From Aphrophora alni (taxonomy: Eukaryota; Arthropoda; Insecta; Hemiptera; Aphrophoridae): DNA of 64,000 nt. How positions within the stretch are numbered: position 1 is the first letter of the stretch; each line of letters starts with the position of its first letter. The notes beneath the pieces were generated by a model. That model saw nothing but the letters and a program-made list of their open reading frames with translations. It did not search any database and was not told where the DNA came from. The translations under genes and the position numbers were made by a program. The stretch is taken from contig OY740768.1 in NCBI GenBank assembly GCA_963513935.1, forward strand, positions 75,554,877 through 75,618,876, in the 5' to 3' direction. Of the stretch, positions 47,401 through 59,499 are shown one piece after another.

Positions 47401-49414
47401 TTCGTATCCAGCGTCATACCAAGGTATTTTGATATGGGTAGGTCTATATGATGTTAACTGGGTGTTAATAGTAACTGCGACCGGAACAGTTTTATGATTT
47501 GTAAAGGTGACGTGTAAGGATTCGTTGCAATATTTCTTTGTCCACTTGTTAATCTCTTTATGTCCATTCCTACCTTTTCTTTGTTACGTGTTCCATCCAC
47601 ATGAGTTTCGTATCTAGCGACATACCAAGGTATTTTGAAATGGGTAGGTCTATATGATGTTAACTGGGTGTTAATAGTAACTACGACCGGAACAGTTTTA
47701 TGATTTGTAAAGGTGACGTGTAAGGATTCGTTGCAATATTTCTTTGTCCACTTGTTAATCTCTTTATGTCCATTCCTACCTTTTCTTTGTTACGTGTTCC
47801 ATCCACATGAGTTTCGTATCCAGCGTCATACCAAGGTATTTTGATATGGGTAGGTCTATATGATGTTAACTGGGTGGTAATAGTAACTGCGACCGGAACA
47901 GTTTTATGATTTGTAAAGGTGACGTGTAAGGATTCGTTGCAATATTTCTTTGTCCACTTGTTAATCTCTTTATGTCCATTCCTACCTTTTCTTTGTTACG
48001 TGTTCCATCCACATGAGTTTCGTATCTAGCGACATACCAAGGTATTTTGAAATGGGTAGGTCTATATGATGTTAACTGGGTGTTAATAGTAACTGCGACC
48101 GGAACAGTTTTATGATTTGTAAAGGTGACGTGTAAGGATTCGTTGCAATATTTCTTTGTCCACTTGTTAATCTCTTTATGTCCATTCCTACCTTTTCTTT
48201 GTTACGTGTTCCATCCACATGAGTTTCGTATCCAGCGTCATACCAAGGTATTTTGATATGGGTAGGTCTATATGATGTTAACTGGGTGTTAATAGTAACT
48301 GCGACCGGAACAGTTTTATGATTTGTAAAGGTGACGTGTAAGGATTCGTTGCAATATTTCTTTGTCCACTTGTTAATCTCTTTATGTCCATTCCTACCTT
48401 TTCTTTGTTACGTGTTCCATCCACATGAGTTTCGTATCTAGCGACATACCAAGGTATTTTGAAATGGGTAGGTCTATATGATGTTAACTGGGTGGTAATA
48501 GTAACTGCGACCGGAACAGTTTTATGATTTGTAAAGGTGACGTGTAAGGATTCGTTACAATATTTCTTTGTCCACTTGTTAATCTCTTTATGTCCATTCC
48601 TACCTTTTCTTTGTTACGTGTTCCATCCACATGAGTTTCGTATCCAGCGTCATACCAAGGTATTTTGATATGGGTAGGTCTATATGATGTTAACTGGGTG
48701 TTAATAGTAACTGCGACCGGAACAGTTTTATGATTTGTAAAGGTGACGTGTAAGGATTCGTTGCAATATTTCTTTGTCCACTTGTTAATCTCTTTATGTC
48801 CATTCCTACCTTTTCTTTGTTACGTGTTCCATCCACATGAGTTTCGTATCTAGCGACATACCAAGGTATTTTGAAATGGGTAGGTCTATATGATGTTAAC
48901 TGGGTGTTAATAGTAACTACGACCGGAACAGTTTTATGATTTGTAAAGGTGACGTGTAAGGATTCGTTGCAATATTTCTTTGTCCACTTGTTAATTTCTT
49001 TATGTCCATTCCTACCTTTTCTTTGTTACGTGTTCCATCCACATGAGTTTCGTATCTAGCGTCATACCAAGGTATTTTGATATGGGTAGGTCTATATGAT
49101 GTTAACTGGGTGTTAATAGTAACTGCGACCGGAACAGTTTTATGATTTGTAAAGGTGACGTGTAAGAATTCGTTGCAATATTTCTTTGTCCACTTGTTAA
49201 TCTCTTTATGTCCATTCCTACCTTTTCTTTGTTACGTGTTCCATCCACATGAGTTTCGTAGCCAGCGACATACCAAGGTATTTTTGATATGGGTAGGTCT
49301 ATATGATGTTAACTGGGTGTTAATAGTAACTACGACCGGAACAGTTTTATGATTTGTAAAGGTGACGTGTAAGGATTCGTTGCAATATTTCTTTGTCCAC
49401 TTGTTAATTTCTTT
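44467..49414 (-). repeat. 206-bp satellite, 24 units, derived from LINE RT
   Basis: The landmark 'tatgtccatt' occurs every 206 bp from 44469 to 49207 with no slippage; only the last unit has one extra T. Each unit on the minus strand encodes EINKWTKKYCNESLHVTFTN, then KTVPVVVTINTQLTSY. After a shift of frame it encodes KYLGMSLDTKLMWMEHV and TKKR with a stop. This matches the Jockey-clade reverse transcriptase/thumb signature 'LnxInxWtkKw..n..KSxhvtFt' and 'KYLGMxLDxrLxWxxHvxxKR' (family knowledge), with the 'wrIklN' portion deleted. Units form sub-types: MSLDT ('tctagcgac'), MTLDT ('tccagcgtc') and MSLAT ('gccagcgac'). From unit 13 to 21 MSLDT and MTLDT alternate, a 412-bp higher-order dimer. 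Plus-strand frames are antisense artefacts. Confidence 0.93.
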
Positions 49415-49515
49415 AAGAGAGTATTGCAGCTTACTGGTTGCGTCTTCCACATTTTTCGAAACTACCATTACTGCTACCATTTTTAGAATTATTTTGGTTT
49501 GTCATCTGTGAGATG
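49415..49515 (-). pseudogene. Jockey-type LINE remnant, 5' side of the satellite
   Basis: Minus-strand reading into the array gives AVMVVSKNVEDATSKLQYSL and then EINKW inside the last unit. This matches the segment right after the catalytic YADD box of Jockey-clade reverse transcriptases ('YADDTAvlv.s...eaa.klQ.sLn.I..W', family knowledge). A possible decayed HLTDD (about 49499-49513) lies upstream, separated by about 26 extra bases. Further 5' parts of the element are not recognisable. Confidence 0.75.
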
Positions 49516-52500
49516 GATGCAGCCCAAACGAGTTTTGATTAAATTTTGTATCTGGATTTTTGCCCATCTCAAATGAGGTGATTTCAGTTTTTCGATAACT
49601 TGGAAGTAGCTACCACAAGACCACAATTCAAAATCATTTTAGATCAAGTTTTGCTTAAATGTAGCCTCTAAGGACACTGATAAAACGGATAGGTCGTCAT
49701 TGCTCTAAAAATTCTTTTCAGAAGTTAGTGCTAAAAACAAAACAAAATCGTTCATTGAATTGTTATAAAAATAATAATTTCTCAAAATTGGCTTTACCGA
49801 TTTCTTTCGTTTGTAAAATATTTCTTAGTAGATATATTAATATCGTTAACCAGTATGTCAAGTCGCAAGTCAAAGAAAGTTACGATTCTGGGATACTTAA
49901 TGTTCAAAACAAGAAAATGAACCTTGACGGCCGGCTTATAGTCTAGCAAACGAAACTTTTCACCTTGGAATACGTGAAACTTATCAGATTTTGAGGAAAC
50001 TTTAGATTAAAGTTAAACGCGTGTAATATTGTGGTATTAATTTAAAAAATTTGTTGAAAATGATAATTTAAATACGAAACTTGGATTTCAGGGGTATTTT
50101 GGGGCTGTTGATTATGAATTTGACGTCTAAATCTATAGACTCACAATCTAAATGCTGTATTCAATATGGCAGACAGAAATAAAAAACATCGTAATTTGTT
50201 AATAGTTAATGATTGGTTGAGGTTTTTAACTTAGCAATATATAACACGTTACATCTAGTTGAAATGTTTCGTCTATAAAAGAGTATTTTTTTAATTAAAT
50301 TATTTAAGTATTTTGTAATAGGAAAAATAGTTCGTAGAATTTTGAATATGGAAAATTAATAAAAGTTCTCAGCTATTACCTAGCTGTGTCTAACTTTACG
50401 ATAGCCGACACTAATGAATTGTTATTTTGGATTATGAAATAAAAATCAGCAACTTCAAAAATCTTCTCGAACGTGGGTAAAATTCGTGGCTAAATTTTTA
50501 TGTTCAAAAATGTATGTAATTATATGTTTATTACAATTATTAATTGTTTAAAAAAAATATCTCACTTTCTCCACTATTTTTTTGTCATATAGATTCAATT
50601 ACGAATCTAATGAACCTTATTTAAATAGATGCTTGATTTATGTATTTCGAGGTTTTGCCCATTTTTCTGTCTCGTTTACTAGACTTTTAGGTTATATTGA
50701 TTGTATATAAATAATTATCAAAATATCATTGCAATTACGATTTAATATTAATAATACTATCGATTTTTCATTTTTACAGAAAATATTGTTTATCAGCAAT
50801 TCTTGAATACACTATTATATTGTGACCGCGCGGACGATTTTGTGAAGAAGTTATATGAAAATGTTTGTACAACCTTTTTTTTATTATCCCTCTTGACGAT
50901 TAACACTGAAGCTTGTTTGGTTCTAATGCCATTTTAAAATTGTAGAATTACACAATTTTAGCTTGTTTGGTTCTGTTATTTTAATGTTATAGAATTAGAT
51001 ATTAAAAATAAATAAAGTTATAATCAATCAAATTCAGTAAAGTTACTCAAATCATTTGTTCTTTTAATCCCATTCGATTGAGATCTTGACCAATTAATTG
51101 CAAATGAAACATCAACCTGGATGCTATAAATTCTCATTTACTTAAATGGTAGACCTAGGATTTTCCATTTATTTAGCATTCAGCTCTAATTTAATGATCT
51201 GGAGCTTATAAAATTCACAGATTAATATGTAGTTGCATAAAGTTAATCTCATAAAGTAAACGGTTTCTGGACTATAACCTAAAGATTTTATTATTCGGTG
51301 GTATCTGAAGTTTGTACTTATGTTTTGAGAGAAATAGCAGATAAAAGACTTATTTTACATCTCAGAGTATTGAAATCATTGATGTGTATACATTTCAGAA
51401 GTTATTTTCTTTTATAAGTTTTCTGTTACCTCTGTATTTTATTTTCTGAAGTGATAGCATCAAAATGATGACTGTCTTTCAGTGACGATTCGTGAATTTT
51501 AAAACATAGGATAACTGAGTATTTTTGAAGAAAATTATAAGCACGATTAAACTATATTAATAATTCATATTATACAAGATAGTTGAAAAGTAACAAATTC
51601 CTAAGGTAAAAAAATAACATATTTATGAAAATGAAAAATTGACATGAAAATTTAAGAAGGAATTATTTTAATACAATTCGATTTTGCCCGTCATTTTAGT
51701 TTGGATGGTGAGAATTTTTTTATTATTATGTTTTTTTTTTTTGTTATACCATTTGAATCGTCTTTTAAAATAAGTTATCATATGGCCTATTTAAAAATGT
51801 TGTCACCTCCACTCCTTGAGAGGCCAAACAATAAATTAAAGTGGGGAAATGCAATTACCTGTTAAGCCATTTAATCAAATCTTTTTATCGGGCAAAAACA
51901 ACAATTTAAATTAGGACTTATTAGGTAGTTTTTCTTACTTAAAATGATTCTCAAATAGCACTATAGGTAAAGTGAGGAAGTGATATATCCTATTAATTAA
52001 GCCATCTTAATAAAATCCGTCTGATTAAAATCACGTTAACGGTCGCTATTTTAGTTAGAGAAGTCTAACAAAATTTTCTTTTGTCAATATTCTTGTTTCA
52101 CTTGAAATGTTTAACTTATCCTCCGTCTTCTCACCTTTTAATATCTGAAATTGGAAAATGTTGGCGCTCATGTAAGCAAGTTCGAATATTGTTATCCTAA
52201 TTAATAACAAAGTTAAGGACTATCCCGTTTAACACGTCTAAATATTGGTGATTACTTATTAGTTATATAATAATATTTAGCAACGAGATTTTCAACTAAC
52301 TTACCCATTCATTACCTGTATTTTAATCTGTATTCAATCTTATTAATCTAACGACCCTCAAATGTATGGTTGGTGCAATGTTTTTGCAAATTCATTAATA
52401 ATTAATGTAATTTTTTATATGGAAATACAGTACATATTAGGCGACATAGTATCTTTTATGGACACTTTCATATTTCAAGGGCTCTACATTTTCAATTTTA

Positions 52501-53178
52501 GAGTTTAAAACCAATTCTATTCCAATGTTACATTCCACTGCTGCCATTGATGATTGCAAAACGATCGTCGTTCTCTAATCGATGTGGGATGGACGCTGGC
52601 TTGTATGAATGGAGGAAGTTTGTGTCTTATCGTCTAAAAGAAATTAATCTCACAGTGTTAAGCCCACATTGTAAGACTGAATAGTCAGTATTCTGACATC
52701 TGCTTAGGTTGGACAGTTTTATACTTGGGAACCTGTACAGCATCTTCACGAAACATTATCAATACCTGACTTCCCACTAATCATGCAAGATCAGGGTTTG
52801 AAACTTGTGGCTCGCCGGTTGCACATTCCGAAGCAGAGAAGAATTTGTGGTTTACCGTATATTGTTCAGAGTGAAGATATAGCACAGGAATAAGGCCTCT
52901 TTCACACCAAGAGAATCAGACTCGATCTGAATCCAGCCGAATTGGACTAGGATTTAGAGAAGCGCTTTCCACAAAGTATAGCCTATTCTATACGATTTAC
53001 ACTTTGAACTAGTTTATTGGCAGAAATGAGACAAGCTTACCATCTATTTAAATATATAAATATCTTTCACAATACTTTTAAATGTTGATAAACGGAGGAG
53101 AGGGGAGGGGACTTTTTCATAGCAACTATGGAACCTGTCTCCGTAAGAAAGGTATTTCCTTACCTTAAACCTCCAGCG
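49516..53178. other. A+T-rich spacer
   Basis: No gene recognised; the frame at 49728-49946 has no motif. About 50890-51000 repeats 'gcttgtttggttct' twice at short distance. About 52560-52970 is slightly less A+T rich, but nothing can be named. Confidence 0.45.
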
Positions 53179-53417
53179 CTACAGTCCACAACGAGCCTTG
53201 TTCTCTATAACAACTCGCCTCCGTTCTCTTCGTCCATTACCACTCCGTTTCCAACTCCTGACTCTCAGCATCATCAGATCCTCCTACACATCTTGAATCC
53301 ATCTTCTAGGTCTTCCCCCTCTCTTCGGGCCATCAATTCATTTCAACATCACCTTTGGCAACCTGCTGTCCGCCTTTCGAACCACGTGCTCCAACCACCT
53401 TGTTCTCTTCAATGAGT
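53179..53417 (-). pseudogene. LINE ORF2 C-terminal fragment, minus strand
   Basis: Minus-strand pieces in order: RWLEHVVRKADSRLPKVML, then after a shift WPEERGRPRRWIQDV, a stop, EDLMMLRVRSWKRS and RRVVIENKARCGL with a stop at 53179-53181. This is the common end of a LINE polyprotein class: 'lRWxGHVxRMxxxRlpKkvl..ppxGrRpRGRPrkRWxDdVeeDlxxLgvrxWrxxAxDReeWRrxvxxAkxxxGL' (family knowledge). Three or more lesions make it dead. It belongs to a different LINE class from the copies at 25385 and 40560. The plus-strand frame 53128-53415, rich in Ser and Pro, is its antisense. Confidence 0.82.
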
Positions 53418-53943
53418 TAGGGAATAGTATAAAAAATATTAGGGACTTCAATGAAAAAATATTAACACACTTTTTTTTATTATATGTTTCTAATTAAAAG
53501 GAGTAAGTTTTGTCTGCACGACTTCTAAGCCCATATAATAATAATAATACTTTCATTAAACTTAGAGAGATAGACTAATCATATTAAAAAAAAAAAATTA
53601 ATGTTTAAATTGTTCCTTATTCATATTGAATACATATAAATTGAATGCATTTGAAGAACTTGCTTTATCTTCCTTTAATTGGAGTATGGATGAATTTGTC
53701 GAGTAAATATTGTGTAATATTTGATTCTCTTGGATTTACGATAATTGTTTTCTTATCAACTACACCGTCAAGGCCCTTATCTTATCAAGAATATATTTTC
53801 TTCTTTACTGTTGACAATCACTTGATTGTAAATCGTTCGAGGGAAATATGTAATATGAAGTATGTAAATAATCTATATCATTTACATGTCTGCGAAATTA
53901 GTGTACATTATTATTGGCCAATTATAACGAACACTTGGGGAAA
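53418..53943. other. A+T-rich spacer
   Basis: An open frame of 103 codons at 53645-53956 runs into the next tandem repeat and has no recognised motif. Probably chance. Confidence 0.45.
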
Positions 53944-54122
53944 TTTGAATTGTTAAATTGTTATAGGATTCTAAAACACACGAGGTCATTTGAATTGTTA
54001 AATTGTTATAGGATTTTAAAACACATGAGGTCATTTGAATTGTTAAATTGTTATAGGATTCTAAAACACATTGAGGACATTTGAATTGTTAAATAATTGT
54101 TATAGGATTCTAAAACACATAC
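53944..54122. repeat. 45-bp tandem repeat, about four units
   Basis: Units begin TTTGAATTGTTAAATTGTTA at 53944, 53989, 54034 and 54080. They include 'aggattctaaaacacacgag' and differ by single substitutions and small insertions (AATA in the last). Confidence 0.93.
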
Positions 54123-55078
54123 AAAATTCATTTTGTGCTTTGGAGGAAATATATATGTAATAGTATTAAGCAAACAATTTGAGTATTTCTATAAATTTTA
54201 TTCTTAGAACGGGCTGAAAGATTTTGTTGAAGTGGGATTTTTCTGAAGACAGTTCTTGCTACAATTTTGTTTATTCCGTAAGGAGGTTCTAAGCCAATGA
54301 GTTTGGGCCTTTCTTAGCTAATTGTCAGTCTTCTCGTTCCTCTCGAATCCTGTACGACTCGGGACCTAAGTTACTAGTTACTCTTCCACCTAGTTGTGGG
54401 TTGAGAAGACATTACCTTATATCACATCTGATGAGATCCTTTGTTCCAAGATCTGGTGACATTCTCACACTAACGAAGAATAATTGTGTTCGTGTGAACT
54501 TACTCATTCACAAATAATTTGTCGTCTAAATATTGATAGACTATGGCGAAATAACTTTAAATTTATTTGATACAAATTTCGTTCAAGTGTATCATTGTTA
54601 CATTGTTAATAACGATGGAACTCGCACACCACACGCTAACATGATTTTAAGTTATTGGAGGGGAGGTTCAAAATAGGGCTGTTTTGTAGGTAAACGCTTA
54701 TTTAGAAGTGGGCTACCATTGCTATCTTTGCAACCATTAAATACTTTGTTAGAAATATAATTATGGTAGTAATTTTATAGAAATGGTTAATTTTTTAAAA
54801 TTAGGAGATAAAATTTTTAAAATAATGTTAACATGATTTCTGATAACAAATCGATTTAAATGGTCCAAAGAATGTATGTCAGAAAATGCTTTTTTGGTAT
54901 CTGTATGTCTATTTGTATATTTTCTAATAAAACCTATCTTTGAAATGTATTTAGATATTGTGTCCAAGTTTTGTGTACATGGTTGTATAATATTTAACCT
55001 GTCTAAATACATTCTAATTCTGTACATAAACCGTTTCAAAATGGCGCCAATTTGAAATATTTAAAATAATAGTTTATC
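54123..55078. other. A+T-rich spacer
   Basis: A minus-strand frame of 92 codons (54761-55039) shows a Lys/Arg/His-rich sequence with no family I recognise. Between about 54280 and 54480 the sequence is less A+T rich but unassigned. Confidence 0.4.
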
Positions 55079-55176
55079 TCATCACTAGGACCAAAAGTGA
55101 AGTTTTTCGATAGAAGCTCAAGTTTAACTAGGAAAATGAGCGTGGATCGAAAAGCTTCTTTTGGTCCAAGTGATGA
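55079..55176. repeat. 98-bp hairpin with 31-33-bp arms
   Basis: Arm 55079-55111 (TCATCACTAGGACCAAAAGT and onward to TTTTTCGAT) is the inverted partner of 55146-55176 (ATCGAAAAGCTTCTTTTGGT then CCAAGTGATGA), with a few mismatches and a 34-bp loop. Size and arm length resemble a precursor-miRNA-like fold or a tiny fold-back element. A 68-codon open frame (55097-55303) crosses it and is not compelling. Confidence 0.68.
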
Positions 55177-55432
55177 ACTATATTTTCCGTTATACTGCAA
55201 ACAATATAAGAAACAAATTTCACAAAAATTAAAATGTTATAACCTATTTTCCTTCAAAAGTTTGCACGAGTTGCACAAGTTTGCAGCTATTACAGGTGTT
55301 TAGTTTGTGTTAGTGCTACCCTAACTATAATGATGTTAACAGCTGTTTTATCGGTTATTTACAATCGAGATTATCGGTAGTTTTTATAAATTCATTACAA
55401 AAGTTAATTATTTGCGTTTGTAGCTAATCGAA

Positions 55433-55454
55433 GTAACAGCTGATGAGCTGTTAC
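55433..55454. other. Short perfect dyad with CAGCTG boxes
   Basis: GTAACAGCT-gatg-AGCTGTTAC is a perfect 9-bp dyad. CAGCTG E-box cores recur nearby (55342, 55438, 55458). No gene context supports a regulatory role. Confidence 0.35.
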
Positions 55455-55872
55455 TCAGCTGATGTTTTTAGGTCCTAGGGCTAAAAAGAACAACTTTAGC
55501 ATCTCAATGCATGTATTTACCCGTTTTTGAAGCAGTATGATGAAAAAGATCCCCCCCCCCCTAGATCGCAGGATAACTGATTTATGGATAGACATTAATT
55601 TCTTCGTAATGATTACATCACGTTTACCACGGCTCCTAATGTGAGATTTTGTAAAAAAAGATGCTTGTCCGAGTTTTTACGACATAATCTTGTATTATAA
55701 CTGAGTATTGGTAATATTATGGGTGTTGAAGTCAATATAGAAACAATTATTTTTAATGAATAATTTAGTTATCCTACTGCCACGGTCTACAACTTTTATC
55801 GATAAAAGAGCAAATTATCTTCAGTCAAGTGGGACATTTGGTTATATAATATATACCCTCTAGATTTTTATA

Positions 55873-56200
55873 CAGGGTGGTCTAGACCTAGAGTTAAAAT
55901 ATTTTTTTGGTTGATAGAATAAGATAAGTGTGACTCAATACATAATTTAAAAAAATCTATTTCATACACCCACTTAAAGAGAAATTATTTCGATATTTAA
56001 AAAAAATAAATAAAAAAAATAACAGTACATTTACCCAAATATTTTTGTACAGAAAGAAAACGTGTACAGTTTCTTTGGAAAATATGGGCATAATTTCTCT
56101 TGTGGGTGTATGAAATAGAATTTTTAAGTTGTGTATTCGAGTCACATTTATCTTGTTCTATCACCCAAAAAATATTTAACACCCGGTCTAGACCACTCTG
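55873..56200. mobile_element. 328-bp MITE with long TIRs and TA target sites
   Basis: Left end CAGGGTGGTCTAGACC (55873) and the inverted right end CAGAGTGGTCTAGACC (reading back from 56200) are flanked by TA at 55871-55872 and 56201-56202. Inverted identity runs for about 110 bp with indels, including 'GTGTGACTC' facing 'GAGTCACAT' and 'ATTTCATACACCCAC' facing 'GTGGGTGTATGAAAT'. The core is A+T rich and non-coding. The TA duplication and CAGGGTG end place it with Tc1/mariner-superfamily elements, like 16583-17750, although the internal TIR sequence differs. Frames on both strands here are by-products. Confidence 0.88.
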
Positions 56201-56202
56201 TA

Positions 56203-57384
56203 TATGTACAAATGCCCTACTTGACTGCCATTTATATATACTGAGAGAGAGGAGCTTAGAAATAATATTTTTAAGTATTAGTGCGGGTAAACGATATCCT
56301 ATGTCCTAGCAAACACCAAGTCAATATCTCATCGGGTCTGAAAGATACGGAGAAATCCGTGAAAACACATGTTATCCCTTTCAAGACCCTTCGGGGTCGA
56401 ATTTCGACAAATTAATAGATAGTGATTTAGGGATTATATTTTAAAGTATTTTTATAAAATGGAAAAAAAAATTAGTCGATATCTTATTGAGCTTGAGTGA
56501 TTTTGAAGAATCCGTGAAAATACTTTTACCCGTTTCTATTGAAATTTTGGAAAATCCTTCTTAGTTATTTGTTTGTAATCTTTCGCTGTGAATTTCTTGT
56601 TTGTAGATCGGAGGAGTTTGGGCTTGACATTGAAAACCTATGAGAGCCAAAATGAAGTCGATTAACACGTGTTAATCCCATTAGGAATCGTATTTTGGAA
56701 AGGAAGTTGTATTCTCCCGAATTTCACGATTCTTGTTACAAGAGTTTGTGCTGGACGTTGATGTGTCAGTCAGATAATTTGATTATATAAGTATATTTTT
56801 AGTAATGAAATAGTATATAACCCCTTTAGTATTAGATGGACAAAATACTACGAACGTTTATTATTATAGAAATATCTATCCAGAGTTTTAGAAAATAAAT
56901 AAATACACATGTATAGACATTCATATTATAGACTACAGAATGCACTCCACTTCAATAGCAATTAATACTTGTGAATCACAGTAAACATTTATACTGACCC
57001 TAATAATTTATACACTGTAAAGTATGAATGGCATCTGGTTAGTTAATATATTAAGTCGTGTATTTATGAATGCAGGAAGAGCATAATTAATTATCTAAGT
57101 ACACGCTAGATCGTAGTTCCCAAGGTTAAGACTAGAGCTCTTGTCTAGTTGAAGTCTGCTATATATATAATTAATATGTGACAGTTTTATGAAATGAACA
57201 GTTTGAATTACAGTGCAGGATGAAAGTACAATATTTACACCTCTTGAAGAGATCAAAATAAATACAAAATTTAATAATCATAAGTCTGAAATCTTTAGTT
57301 TATTAATATTTTTTTAAGAAAGAATTAAAGCAGTTAAAAATAAATTGTGTTCACATTTTGTAAATTTTGAAATTTTAGCTATAA
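56203..57384. other. A+T-rich spacer
   Basis: From about 56320 to 56700 phrases such as 'gaaatccgtgaaaacacatg' and 'gaatccgtgaaaatactttt' recur at intervals, suggesting a badly decayed repeat. No gene. Confidence 0.4.
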
Positions 57385-57702
57385 TCTCAGCTTTATGATC
57401 TTCAAAAGTCTGCCCATCATATCCATCAGCTTTATGATCTAGAAATGTCTGGCGATTCTATCCATCAGCTTTATGATCTAGAAATGTCTGCCGATCCTAT
57501 CCATCAGCTTTATAATCTTTAAATGTCTGCCGATCCTATCCATCAGCTTTATAATCTTTAAATGTCTGCCGATCCTATCCATCAGCTTTATGATCTAGTA
57601 ATGTCTACCGATCCCATCCATCATTTTATGGTCTTGAAATGTCTGCCGATGCCATCCATCAGCTCTATGATCTTGAAGTGTCTCTGCCGATCCTATCCTT
57701 TG
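57385..57702. repeat. 39-bp minisatellite, about eight units
   Basis: Units of the type CATCAGCTTTATGATCTAGA then 'aatgtctgccgatcctatc' start at 57424, 57463, 57502, 57541 and 57580 (exact 39-bp spacing). Diverged units lie at about 57385, 57618 and 57657. Confidence 0.93.
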
Positions 57703-59499
57703 GAGTAATTTGCATCCTGTAAGCTGGCATAGTATATAACCCATAAACACGCATTTTCCGACAAAAGTATTTTGCTTTTAAGGAACAAACAAAATGTTAT
57801 TATTATTGTTTTGGTGGACGTCTTTAAGGTCATTTTAGGGTCTAGATATATATATTTTTTCAAATATGAATCTGTATTTATTATTTTTTTTAATGTTGCA
57901 ATATCTTATTCAGTAATACAAATCAAGCAATTTTGACGACACTGTGATCTGATTTCAATTTTTTAATTTTAAGATATTTAAATAATAGTCAATATTTTTT
58001 TTTTAAATATCTTGAAAACTACAAACTTTACACAAATTTATAGAAATTTAAAAAATATGTTTCTTTTGATCTAATAGCACTAGGAATATTTTTTGTTGCA
58101 TTTTTTTCAATAAAATAATTTATTTAAAAATAAAATAAATTCTACAAGTTTTATTAGATCAAAATAACCAGTTTTTTCCTTTGCACTTATTCTATAAAAT
58201 TATTAATTGCCAAGTAAAGTATTCTTTGTCTAACAATCTCGAGATATTTTATTAAATAAATATCTTAACAAATTTAAGCAGGATAAAAAAAGGCTTTAAG
58301 ACAAATATCCCTGGTTTTTTTGTTGTTGAATAAGATACTTTTGGTGTTGTATTAAAAAAACTAAAACAAACTAAAAGTTAAAAATAAGTTGACTTTGAAA
58401 TGATCTTGAAATGTTTACAAAAACAAAAGATTAATAAGCTATTCTTACTAATCCTAGATATGTTTATTTTTTAAAAAGTCTAGTATTTTTGGGTATTTCG
58501 ACATTCAGGATTATCATTTTAAACACCTAGCCTGGTATATATTAGACACCAGGTGTTTCAGATAATCAATATCAAACTATTTTGAATTAAAAACTTTGTA
58601 TAATGAGTTCCCTGACCAATATTCATATGAATAATTTAGAGATTTTTTTTTCCAATTTGTGGGATCCAAATGTTAAATATTGTCAATTAAAAAATACATT
58701 AATTGGTAGGGATCTATATCTAGAGATGACCTTATGTAAACATAAGTCTAGCTCATTTTAAAAACGTTGAAAAGACCTCAAAACTGACATTTCGGCTGAA
58801 ACTTAACATTGATTGTTCAATCTATTACATAACTCTCTCTATATTAAATATCGGCGCTATATGCGTTTCATTGTAATATAATTCATGTTTACAAGTAACA
58901 TGGTTTTTTTAGTAATTCCTAAAGGATGATAAAAATATACAGTCAATCACGTTAATAGACTGAGTTTGGAATTCTATACAACTAACTCACAACCAGTTTT
59001 TCTTCATTACGAAAAATCGCTTTGCTCCTGACAGTTGGTTTCGATGTGATGTGAATATTTAATTTATTTTGTGAAACATCTATCTGCAAGTGACATGTAA
59101 AAACACCAACAAAGTGGTATAGAGTGGTTGGCTGTTGTAATTAGTCGGCGATGAGTCATAGTCACTCCTGCACATGCCATTCCTATTGTTCCTTACATTC
59201 ATTAATTAGTACTATACAATAACAATTTACATTCATTCCGTTCTATAGTTTACGGCATCATTATTGAATTTTCTATTGTGGTTTTATATTCATGAAGAAT
59301 GGCTCAAACAATGAGAATAAACGTTTGTATGGTAAAGGTGAAATAGAATTTATTTACAATATGTTAATACAACTTGGTGTAGTATGAGGCGATTTATGTC
59401 TAACTGCCCGCCGACTCTACGAGTTTCTCTCTTCATTTGAGTGGTGTTGCTGCTGTCAAATGTATAATAAATCCAAACTACTTAACTTGAATCCTACAG
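57703..59499. other. A+T-rich spacer
   Basis: Very A+T rich between about 57780 and 58430. One hairpin is listed separately. No gene recognised. Confidence 0.45.
58509..58567. other. Two-step hairpin
   Basis: GATTATC (58509-58515) pairs with GATAATC (58561-58567), and AAACACCT (58521-58528) pairs with AGGTGTTT (58551-58558). This gives a 59-bp stem with an internal loop. Origin unknown. Confidence 0.5.

Noticed and set aside
44545..49480. Hydrophobic plus-strand frames that look like a repeated membrane protein
   Set aside because: They are the antisense of the reverse-transcriptase-derived 206-bp satellite. The minus-strand reading explains every unit.
53128..53415. 95-codon Ser/Pro-rich plus-strand frame starting with ATG
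   Set aside because: It is the antisense of a recognisable LINE C-terminus (GRPRRWIQDV and VRSWKRS on the minus strand).
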